Assembly: GCA_026195755.1 (NCBI GenBank)
Contig: JAPHRL010000036.1
Span: 1 to 7,130 of the forward strand
Reading direction: 5' to 3'
DNA length: 7,130 nucleotides
Source of the DNA: Kangiella sp.
GTDB lineage: Bacteria; Pseudomonadota; Gammaproteobacteria; Enterobacterales; Kangiellaceae
Made by a program: the position numbers and the translations under genes. Below are positions 1 to 5,247 of the stretch, piece after piece. The stretch's first letter is position 1, and the number at the start of each line of letters is the position of its first letter. The notes under the pieces were generated by a model that had not been told where the DNA came from, made no database searches, and was given only the letters and a program-made list of their open reading frames with translations.

Positions 1-247
1 CGAGGCGATAAAACAGGTGCGTACCGCACACATTACAAAAGCCGCGCTCGGCCCATTCGGAGGAGCTGTAAACGCTGATATGTTCTTCATTTTCCAGAAT
101 CATTCCCTCGCCACCATCGACACCAAGCATGGGGCCACCCGACCAGGTGCGGCACATCACACAATGGCAGGCACCAATACTGTCGCCGAGATTGGGCGCG
201 CTGATTCCTGTTTTTCCACACAGACATTGAGCAGTTGCATAACTCAT
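1..247 (-). CDS. GFA/CENP-V family zinc-binding protein (5' part, runs off the left edge)
   Basis: This minus-strand reading frame starts at the ATG at 247–245 and is open to the window edge, giving 82 residues with no stop. The protein begins MSYATAQCLCGKTG. Its cysteine pattern is that of the glutathione-dependent formaldehyde-activating enzyme (GFA)/CENP-V fold: CxC at residues 8 and 10, CxCxxC at 27, 29 and 32, and GFCxxCGTHLFYRL at 69–82. In this family C8, C10, C71 and C74 would hold a structural zinc, and the 27/29/32 cluster a second metal site. The start is supported by AAGGAA (262–257) 9 bases upstream and by the family's usual short N-terminus. Members typically have about 110–190 residues, so the C-terminal part is missing here. 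Many family members have no known substrate, so formaldehyde or glutathione chemistry should not be assumed. It is transcribed divergently from thrS and is probably functionally unrelated to it. Family call is confident; function is unknown. Confidence 0.87.
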   Translation of the reverse strand, partial: MSYATAQCLCGKTGISAPNLGDSIGACHCVMCRTWSGGPMLGVDGGEGMILENEEHISVYSSSEWAERGFCNVCGTHLFYRL

Positions 248-276
248 AGCGGTAATTTCCTTAATTGACCTTAAAA

Positions 277-282
277 ATTATA
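277..282 (-). promoter_or_regulatory. Candidate -10 element for the GFA-family gene
   Basis: On the minus strand, positions 282–277 read TATAAT, a perfect sigma70 -10 hexamer. It would start RNA near position 270, giving a leader of about 22 bases that includes the AAGGAA ribosome-binding site. No convincing -35 hexamer lies 16–18 bases further upstream, so the call rests on the -10 and its position. Confidence 0.35.
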
Positions 283-369
283 AGATTATCCATAAAACCT
301 AATGTTTTACAGGGCTTTTTGCTATATCCTATTGCATATATTCGTCGGGTTCCCCGATAATTTCACATT

Positions 370-523
370 AACACCTCAATCAGCCTCATAATCCAGGGTG
401 ACGGGTGTTTTTTGCGACTGTGTTTTTATGGTTAATAGACCCGCATAGTTGCTTTTGTATCATTAATTAACCGATTGAATAATAGCCCATTCGTAGGGGC
501 TATATTCGAAAGAGAGAGTAAAA
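370..523 (+). promoter_or_regulatory. thrS mRNA leader with probable ThrRS translational operator
   Basis: This is the 3' part of the 276-bp gap between the divergent GFA gene and thrS; it holds RNA structure and no gene. Seen in the sequence: a 5-bp stem CGGGT 402–406/ACCCG 439–443, an A/U-rich linker 444–481, then a perfect 7-bp stem ATAGCCC 482–488/GGGCTAT 497–503. The loop of the second stem contains U-CGU-A at 491–495, which is the shape of a tRNA-Thr anticodon loop (U33, anticodon CGU, A37). AGAGAGAG (511–518) then serves as Shine-Dalgarno before the ATG at 524. In E. coli, ThrRS binds a tRNA-mimicking operator of this architecture just upstream of thrS and competes with ribosomes. The CGU lies at -32 to -30 from the start codon, close to the E. 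coli arrangement. Function is inferred from E. coli. The nearest upstream -10-like hexamer that would include all the stems is TATATT 337–342, with no good -35. Confidence 0.65.
455..483 (+). promoter_or_regulatory. Possible proximal sigma70-like promoter for thrS
   Basis: TTGTAT (455–460) and AATAAT (478–483) are separated by exactly 17 bases, matching the consensus at 3/6 and 5/6 positions. RNA from here would begin near 490 and would lack the left arm of the operator hairpin (482–488). If the operator is real, this match is probably a by-product of the A/T-rich linker, or an unregulated secondary promoter. Confidence 0.25.
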
Positions 524-2443
524 ATGCCTGTAATTACATTACCTGATGGAAGTAAGCGTGAGTTTGACCACGCAGTCTCAGTTTATGACGTTGCAAACGA
601 CATAGGTCCCGGATTAGCCAAAGCTGCATTAGCCGGCAAAGTGAATGGTCAGATGGTAGACACCAGCTTTGTTATCGAAAACGATGCGGATTTAGCAATC
701 ATCACCGAGCGCGATGAAGATGGCCTGGAAGTGATTCGTCACTCAACCGCCCACTTGTTAGCGCAAGCGGTACAGCGCCTGTTTGATAACGTTCAAGTGA
801 CCATCGGGCCAGTAATTGATAATGGCTTTTACTATGATTTCGCGACTGAAAAGCCGTTTTCAGAAGACGACTTGCGCGCCATCGAAAAAGAGATGGAAAA
901 AATCACCAAAGAAAACTTGCAAGTTGAGCGCACTGAAATGGGCCGTGACGAAGCAGTTGCTTTCTTCCGTAACATGGGCGAAGAGTACAAAGCTGAAATC
1001 ATCGAGTCGATTCCACAGAACGAAACCTTATCCTTGTATCGCCAGGGCGATTTTATCGACCTGTGCCGTGGTCCACACGTGCCTTCCACTTCGAAGCTAA
1101 AAGCATTCAAGTTGATGAAGGTTGCCGGTGCTTATTGGCGCGGCGATTCGAACAACGCCATGCTGCAACGTATCTACGGAACAGCCTGGACTAACAAGAA
1201 AGAACTGAAAGCCTACTTGCACCGCTTAGAAGAAGCGGAGAAGCGTGACCACCGTAAAATCGCCAAAGCTTTGGACCTGTTCCATATTCAGGAAGAAGCA
1301 CCGGGCATGATTTTCTGGCACGACAAAGGCTGGACTATTTATAAGACGCTTGAGCAATACATTCGCGAGCGTTTGAAAGAACACGATTATCAGGAAGTGA
1401 AAACGCCACAGATGGTCGACCGCAGTTTGTGGGAAAAATCAGGCCACTGGGACAAGTTCGGCGACGACATGTTTACGCTCAAATCAGACGAGCGTGATTA
1501 TGCGATTAAGCCAATGAACTGCCCATGCCATGTCCAGATTTTCAACGTTGGCCTGAAAAGCTACCGCGACCTGCCATTGCGTATGGCTGAGTTCGGTTCT
1601 TGCCACCGTAACGAACCATCGGGCGCCTTGCACGGCATCATGCGTCTGCGCAACTTTGTGCAGGACGATGCGCACATTTTCTGTACTGAAGATCAGATTC
1701 AGGAAGAAGTGTCCAAGTTCATCGAAATGCTTTACGACGTCTACGCAGACTTTGGCTTTACTGACGTTATCGTCAAGCTTTCAACACGTCCAGAAAAACG
1801 CGTCGGTACCGATCAAGAGTGGGACAAAGCCGAAGCGGCACTGGCCGATGCACTGAAAGCCAACAACATCCAATTTGAATACCAGCCAGGCGAAGGTGCC
1901 TTCTATGGCCCGAAACTTGAGTTCACGCTAAAAGATTGTCTCGAGCGTCACTGGCAATGTGGTACTATTCAGGTTGACTTCTCAATGCCGGGTCGCTTAG
2001 ACGCAGAATATGTGGCGGAAAGTGGCGAGCGCGAAACTCCGGTGATGTTGCACCGAGCTATTTTGGGGTCACTTGAACGATTTATCGGTATTTTGATCGA
2101 AGAATTCGCTGGAAAATTCCCTGCTTGGTTGGCGCCAACTCAGGCTGTTGTCATGAATATTACCGACAAACAGGCCGATTTTTGCCAAAAAGTGGTCGAA
2201 TCCTTGAAAAATAAAGGTTTTAGAGTGAATTCGGACTTGAGAAATGAGAAGATCGGCTTTAAAATTCGCGAGCAGACTCTAGCACGCGTGCCATTCTTGT
2301 TAGTGGTCGGTGATAGAGAAGTCGAAAATAACCATGTTGCAGTCCGTACTCGTGATGGGGAAGACTTAGGTAGCATGAGTATTGAAGCCTTTGCTGAGTT
2401 GCTAGAAGCAGAAGTTGCGAAGCGAGCCAGAAAGGCTGACTAG
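524..2443 (+). CDS. thrS: Threonine–tRNA ligase (ThrRS)
   Basis: Cytosolic class II synthetase that charges tRNA-Thr with threonine using ATP and removes mischarged serine. The 639 residues compare with 642 in E. coli. An N-terminal TGS domain (about 1–61) is followed by the editing domain with HxxxH (H73, H77) and its partners C181 and H185 in DLCRGPH. The catalytic core has motif 2 around R362 (SCHRNEPSGALHG) and motif 3 GSLERF (515–520, R519). The zinc ligands that recognise threonine are all present: C333 (MNCPC), H384 (DDAH) and H510 (MLHR). The anticodon-binding domain fills about 540–639. The ATG start is fixed by the canonical MPVITLPDGS N-terminus and an AGAGAGAG ribosome site 5–12 bases upstream. 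It is first in the translation cluster, 25 bp before infC. Translation is probably self-limited by ThrRS binding to the leader hairpin. Nothing in the protein looks damaged. Confidence 0.98.
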   Translation: MPVITLPDGSKREFDHAVSVYDVANDIGPGLAKAALAGKVNGQMVDTSFVIENDADLAIITERDEDGLEVIRHSTAHLLAQAVQRLFDNVQVTIGPVIDNGFYYDFATEKPFSEDDLRAIEKEMEKITKENLQVERTEMGRDEAVAFFRNMGEEYKAEIIESIPQNETLSLYRQGDFIDLCRGPHVPSTSKLKAFKLMKVAGAYWRGDSNNAMLQRIYGTAWTNKKELKAYLHRLEEAEKRDHRKIAKALDLFHIQEEAPGMIFWHDKGWTIYKTLEQYIRERLKEHDYQEVKTPQMVDRSLWEKSGHWDKFGDDMFTLKSDERDYAIKPMNCPCHVQIFNVGLKSYRDLPLRMAEFGSCHRNEPSGALHGIMRLRNFVQDDAHIFCTEDQIQEEVSKFIEMLYDVYADFGFTDVIVKLSTRPEKRVGTDQEWDKAEAALADALKANNIQFEYQPGEGAFYGPKLEFTLKDCLERHWQCGTIQVDFSMPGRLDAEYVAESGERETPVMLHRAILGSLERFIGILIEEFAGKFPAWLAPTQAVVMNITDKQADFCQKVVESLKNKGFRVNSDLRNEKIGFKIREQTLARVPFLLVVGDREVENNHVAVRTRDGEDLGSMSIEAFAELLEAEVAKRARKAD

Positions 2444-2468
2444 GCACTAATTAAAGAGGAAAATTACC

Positions 2469-3002
2469 ATCAGAAAAGGTGATAAGCGCTCCGATAGACA
2501 GCGCATAAACGAAGACATCCGGGTGAAAGAAGTTCGCCTGATAGACGCCACCGGTGAAAACGTAGGCGTAGTAGATATCAAAGAAGCCCTGGCTCAAGCT
2601 AAAGAAGCTAACCAGGACTTAGTGGAAGTTTCGCCAGATGCGGATCCTCCAGTTTGTAAAGTGATGGACTTCGGTAAGTTCCTTTTTGAGCAGAAGAAAG
2701 CGAAAGCAGCTGCTAAGAAAAAACAAAAAGTAACTCACGTGAAGGAAATTAAGTTTCGCCCAGGGACGGACATAGGAGATTATCAGGTAAAACTACGCAA
2801 CCTGATACGTTTCCTGGAAGACGGGGACAAGGCGAAAGTAACTGTTCGCTTCCGTGGTCGTGAGATGGCGCACCAAGAACTCGGAATGGAGTTGTTGAAG
2901 CGTGTCGAAAAAGACCTGGAAGAATATGGAGCAGTTGAACACCGCCCTTCAATGGAAGGTCGTCAGATGACGATGGTGATTGGCCCCAAAAAGAAAAGGT
3001 AA
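2469..3002 (+). CDS. infC: Translation initiation factor IF-3, non-AUG (AUC) start
   Basis: IF3 binds the 30S subunit, keeps it apart from 50S and rejects wrong start codons and initiator tRNAs. No ATG lies in a suitable place. The frame reads back through GTG 2523 to ATC at 2469, which sits 8 bases after AGAGGA (2455–2460). This gives 177 residues (E. coli 180) starting (M)RKGDKRSDRQRINEDIRVKEV, so the conserved RINEDIR segment is retained. An in-frame ATT at 2463 is only 2 bases from the Shine-Dalgarno and is less likely. Starting at GTG 2523 would remove 18 conserved residues. The N domain (about 1–75) includes PPVCKVMDFGKFLFE. A lysine-rich linker lies near 76–90, and the C domain carries VKEIKFRPGT (91–100) and VRFRGREMAHQELG. 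E. coli infC uses AUU, which IF3 itself rejects, giving autoregulation; AUC should behave the same way. The stop codon lies inside the next leader's first stem. Confidence 0.93.
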   Translation: MRKGDKRSDRQRINEDIRVKEVRLIDATGENVGVVDIKEALAQAKEANQDLVEVSPDADPPVCKVMDFGKFLFEQKKAKAAAKKKQKVTHVKEIKFRPGTDIGDYQVKLRNLIRFLEDGDKAKVTVRFRGREMAHQELGMELLKRVEKDLEEYGAVEHRPSMEGRQMTMVIGPKKKR

Positions 3003-3156
3003 GTAAGAAGAGTCTCGCAAGAGCACTTACACTTTTCATAGGTTGGGCAGCATGGTGTAACCACTGAGCTGTCCGTTTTTATAACTAGTCATGCGCTCAA
3101 ACGATTGCACAATTTAAAGCAATGGCCATGACGGGTAACAATGCGAGTATTTTATT
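2999..3156 (+). promoter_or_regulatory. rpmI–rplT leader with probable L20 autoregulatory pseudoknot
   Basis: The 154-base infC–rpmI gap is densely structured. Stem A pairs GTAAGT 2999–3004 with ACTTAC 3025–3030. Its loop holds CTCGCA (3014–3019), the exact complement of TGCGAG (3142–3147) at the rpmI ribosome site, so a long-range pseudoknot can form over the Shine-Dalgarno. Hairpin B pairs GGGCAGC 3045–3051 with GCTGTCC 3068–3074. It has an asymmetric internal loop (A3052 against 3064–3067) and an apical stem TGGT 3053–3056/ACCA 3060–3063. Nested stems C pair 3088–3093 with 3127–3132 and 3104–3108 with 3119–3123. In E. coli, L20 represses rpmI by binding a pseudoknot formed between an upstream loop and the rpmI start region, plus an irregular hairpin between them. 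The layout here matches that, but binding by L20 is inferred. Confidence 0.68.
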
Positions 3157-3354
3157 ATGCCAAAGATGAAAACTGACCGCGGTGCATCGAAGCGTTTCAA
3201 GAAAACTGCTTCTGGCCGTTACAAGCACAAACAATCACACTTGCGTCACATCCTGACCAAGAAATCAACGAAGCGTAAGCGTCATTTACGTCATGCTAAG
3301 TTAGTTGATGCTGCTGACACACGTTCAATCGATCGTATGTTGCCAAACGGTTAA
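3157..3354 (+). CDS. rpmI: 50S ribosomal protein L35
   Basis: Small basic 50S protein of 65 residues, exactly the E. coli length. It begins MPKMKTDRGASKRFKKTASG and carries the conserved LRHILTKKSTKRKRHLRHAKLV (residues 29–50), which contacts 23S rRNA. The ribosome-binding site is weak, only GAG at 3145–3147 about 9 bases before the ATG, and it lies in the TGCGAG segment that can be sealed by the leader pseudoknot. A weak, occluded site fits a gene whose translation is the control point for L35 and L20. It is 15 bp upstream of rplT. Codon choice favours T-ending CGT and GCT, as expected for highly expressed ribosomal genes. Confidence 0.97.
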   Translation: MPKMKTDRGASKRFKKTASGRYKHKQSHLRHILTKKSTKRKRHLRHAKLVDAADTRSIDRMLPNG

Positions 3355-3369
3355 GGTGAGGATTAAGAG

Positions 3370-3729
3370 ATGCCAAGAGTAAAACGTGGTGTGACTGCCC
3401 ATGCGCGTCACAAGAAAATCTTAAAGCAAGCTAAAGGTTATTATGGTGCACGTAGTCGTGTATACCGTGTAGCTAAACAGGCTGTTATCAAAGCGGGTCA
3501 ATATGCATATCGTGACCGTCGTCAGCGTAAACGTCAATTCCGTGCTTTATGGATTGCTCGTATCAATGCTGAAGCTCGTGTACACGGTTTGTCGTACAGC
3601 CGCTTTATCAATGGTTTGAAGAAATCAAACATTGAAGTTGATCGTAAAATGCTAGCAGAATTAGCGGTTTTTGATAAAGTAGCTTTTGCTGCTTTTGCAG
3701 ACCAGGCTAAATCTGTCCTTGAAGCTTAA
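3370..3729 (+). CDS. rplT: 50S ribosomal protein L20
   Basis: Early-assembly 50S protein that binds 23S rRNA and, in E. coli and Bacillus, also binds its own operon's mRNA as a repressor. It has 119 residues (E. coli 118). The basic N-terminal extension, including ARHKKILKQAKGYYGARSR, is almost unchanged from E. coli. The globular C-terminal domain contains SYSRFINGLKKSNIEVDRKML (about 76–96), the part that carries the mRNA and rRNA recognition surface. A good Shine-Dalgarno, GAGGA (3358–3362), lies 7 bases before the ATG, just after the rpmI stop, consistent with coupled translation. Two adjacent stop codons, TAA TAA (3727–3732), end the frame. A strong terminator follows about 65 bp downstream. 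Confidence 0.98.
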   Translation: MPRVKRGVTAHARHKKILKQAKGYYGARSRVYRVAKQAVIKAGQYAYRDRRQRKRQFRALWIARINAEARVHGLSYSRFINGLKKSNIEVDRKMLAELAVFDKVAFAAFADQAKSVLEA

Positions 3730-3796
3730 TAAGCTGATAACTGTTCTTTAACGAGAAGAGTATTTTAGTCGCCCTCGGGTGACAAGCGATTGAAGT

Positions 3797-3830
3797 AAAA
3801 AGGAAGGGCAGAGATGCTCTTCCTTTTTTT
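3797..3830 (+). terminator. Strong intrinsic terminator after rplT (possible pheST attenuator)
   Basis: AAAAAGGAAG (3797–3806) pairs perfectly with CTTCCTTTTT (3819–3828). A G·U pair (3807/3818) and GCA/TGC (3808–3810/3815–3817) extend the stem to 14 bp, capped by the GNRA tetraloop GAGA (3811–3814). The 3' side runs into seven Ts (3824–3830). A second stable hairpin, 3768–3773/3778–3783, lies just upstream. GAAGAG (3755–3760) is complementary to CTCTTC (3817–3822) on the terminator's right arm, so an alternative antiterminator pairing is possible. E. coli has a phenylalanine-controlled attenuator at this same junction. Confidence 0.9.
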
Positions 3831-3870
3831 ATGCAATTTCAATTAGACGTAATACTTTTAGACAGAATAC

Positions 3871-3899
3871 TTGATAGACGCAGACACAGCTTTTATAGA
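3871..3899 (+). promoter_or_regulatory. Candidate sigma70 promoter for pheS–pheT
   Basis: TTGATA (3871–3876, 5/6 to the -35 consensus) and TATAGA (3894–3899, 4/6 to the -10) are 17 bases apart, the ideal spacing. RNA would start near 3906, about 36 bases before the pheS ATG. Its place between the rplT terminator and pheS makes it the natural source of an independent pheST transcript. It would bypass any attenuation at the terminator. Confidence 0.55.
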
Positions 3900-3941
3900 G
3901 ACAGTCTTTAATAAATACAGTACTTAACAACGAGAATTCTC

Positions 3942-4988
3942 ATGGTCGATACACAGGGTACGAGTCAACAAGACTCCAGTTTACAAGAGATTATTTCGCA
4001 GGCTGAAGAAGAGATTTCAGCGGTTCAAAGCATTCCTGAACTTGAGCAGGTAAAAGCCCGCTTCGTCGGTAAAAAAGGCTTAATCACCGCTCAAATGCAG
4101 CAAATGGCAAAACTTCCACCAGAAGAAAAGCCGAAGTTTGGTGCCCGTGTTAATGAAGCTAAAAAAGAAGTGTTCGCCATAATCGAAGCGAAACATAAAG
4201 CCATTAAAGATGCTGAAATCGCCAAGAAACTAGCCGGTGAAACCATCGATGTCACCTTATCCGGCCGTAACACGCAAGACGGTGGTGTCCATCCGGTCAA
4301 TCGTACCTTACACAGAATCGAATCTTACTTTGCGCAAATGGGCTTCTCGGTCGAAGAAGGCCCTGAAGTGGAAGACAACTTCCATAATTTCACCGCGCTG
4401 AATATCCCTGAGCATCACCCAGCGCGCGCCATGCACGATACATTCTATATCGATGCCGAGCGTTTATTGCGTACTCATACCTCACCGGTACAGATTCGCG
4501 TAATGGAAGAGCAAAAGCCTCCGTTCAGAATCATTGCACCGGGTCGTGTGTATCGTTGTGACTCAGATTTAACGCACACCCCAATGTTCCATCAGGTGGA
4601 AGGTTTATTGATTGACGAAAGCACCACTTTCGTTGACCTGAAAGGCATTCTGGACGAGTTTCTGAAGCATTTCTTCGAGAAAGATCTGGCTGTTAGATTC
4701 CGCCCGTCCTACTTCCCATTCACCGAACCATCGGCGGAAGTCGATATCCAGTGCGTGATGTGTAATGGCGACGGTTGCCGTGTTTGTAGCCACACCGGTT
4801 GGCTCGAAATTCTAGGCTGCGGCATGGTCCACCCGAAAGTACTCGAAGCCGTCGGCATCGACAGCGAAAAATACACCGGCTTCGCATTTGGCATGGGCGT
4901 TGAGCGTCTGACCATGTTGCGTTACGGCGTGAATGACCTGCGATTATTCTTCGAGAATGATTTGAACTTCTTAAAACAATTCAACTAG
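3942..4988 (+). CDS. pheS: Phenylalanine–tRNA ligase alpha subunit
   Basis: Catalytic subunit of the cytosolic (alpha-beta)2 PheRS, which charges tRNA-Phe with phenylalanine. Residues 1–95 form the long N-terminal coiled-coil arm that contacts tRNA. The class II core has motif 2 RIIAPGRVYRCDSDLTHTPM (196–215) with the HQVEG that follows, the phenylalanine-pocket segment SYFPFTEPSAEVD (256–268) and motif 3 GFAFGMGVERLTML (313–326). A315 corresponds to the alanine that sets side-chain selectivity in E. coli PheS (A294). The 348 residues exceed E. coli's 327, partly through an insertion after EVD holding CVMCNGDGCRVC (C271, C274, C279, C282), a CxxC-x4-CxxC zinc-ribbon-like loop found in many non-enteric bacterial PheS proteins. 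The start has only a weak GAGAA (3932–3936), part of the palindrome GAGAATTCTC next to the ATG. Its partner pheT is 292 bp downstream, unusually far for this pair. Confidence 0.97.
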   Translation: MVDTQGTSQQDSSLQEIISQAEEEISAVQSIPELEQVKARFVGKKGLITAQMQQMAKLPPEEKPKFGARVNEAKKEVFAIIEAKHKAIKDAEIAKKLAGETIDVTLSGRNTQDGGVHPVNRTLHRIESYFAQMGFSVEEGPEVEDNFHNFTALNIPEHHPARAMHDTFYIDAERLLRTHTSPVQIRVMEEQKPPFRIIAPGRVYRCDSDLTHTPMFHQVEGLLIDESTTFVDLKGILDEFLKHFFEKDLAVRFRPSYFPFTEPSAEVDIQCVMCNGDGCRVCSHTGWLEILGCGMVHPKVLEAVGIDSEKYTGFAFGMGVERLTMLRYGVNDLRLFFENDLNFLKQFN

Positions 4989-5054
4989 CTATGTAGGGAC
5001 AAGGGTCTGCCCCATAGGGTACTCATGAGTTGTCCGTTCGAAAGAACGATTTAT

Positions 5055-5221
5055 GTAGGGACAAGTCACGAACTGTCCGTACCAAAGAATGATTTATGTA
5101 GGGGCAACTCACGAGTTGCCCTCAAAAATAAGCAAAGCACGTTGCTGTAGGGACAAGTCACTAACTGTCCGTACGAAAGAATGATTTATGTAGGGACAAT
5201 TCACGAATTGCCCTCAAAAAA
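5055..5221 (+). repeat. 92-base-period tandem duplication of a two-REP module
   Basis: The module REP + 19-base linker + REP + CTCAAAAA occurs at 5055–5128 and again at 5147–5220. REP start positions are 43 bases apart within each copy and exactly 92 bases apart between copies (5055/5147 and 5098/5190). The linker (5079–5097 and 5171–5189) also follows the rearranged first unit at 5036–5054. The two copies differ at scattered positions, so the duplication is not brand new. Confidence 0.8.
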
Positions 5222-5247
5222 TAGAATTTAATTTTAACCGAATAAAA

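Noticed and set aside
17..268. Plus-strand open frame of 83 codons at the left edge
   Set aside because: It lies antisense to the GFA-family frame, whose CxC, CxCxxC and CxxCGTHLFYRL motifs make the minus strand the coding one. It has no recognisable motif.
343..355. Small TCGGG/CCCGA hairpin in the thrS–GFA gap as a terminator
   Set aside because: It has only 5 bp and no T-run on either side, and both flanking genes diverge from this region.
816..1856. Several 60–95 codon frames on both strands within thrS
   Set aside because: All overlap the highly conserved thrS coding sequence in other frames and show no family features; they are shadows of thrS codon use.
2523..3002. infC starting at GTG 2523 (159 residues)
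   Set aside because: It would remove the conserved RINEDIR-type N-terminus and has no Shine-Dalgarno at the right distance; the ATC at 2469 has both.
3041..3080. A diverged REP unit in the rpmI leader
   Set aside because: GAGCTGTCCG resembles the REP closing arm, but there is no GTAG foot and the loop is longer and different; the resemblance is probably chance within the leader hairpin.
3831..3911. ATG-started frame of 26 codons after the rplT terminator
   Set aside because: It has no ribosome-binding site (a T-run precedes it), no Phe enrichment, and overlaps the candidate pheS promoter.
3932..3941. Palindrome GAGAATTCTC just before the pheS ATG as an operator
   Set aside because: It is a short palindrome without a loop, overlaps the weak Shine-Dalgarno, and has no second copy nearby; chance is a sufficient explanation.
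4993..5213. CRISPR array
   Set aside because: The repeats are palindromic REP units with conserved linkers between them rather than unique spacers of uniform length, and no cas gene is near.
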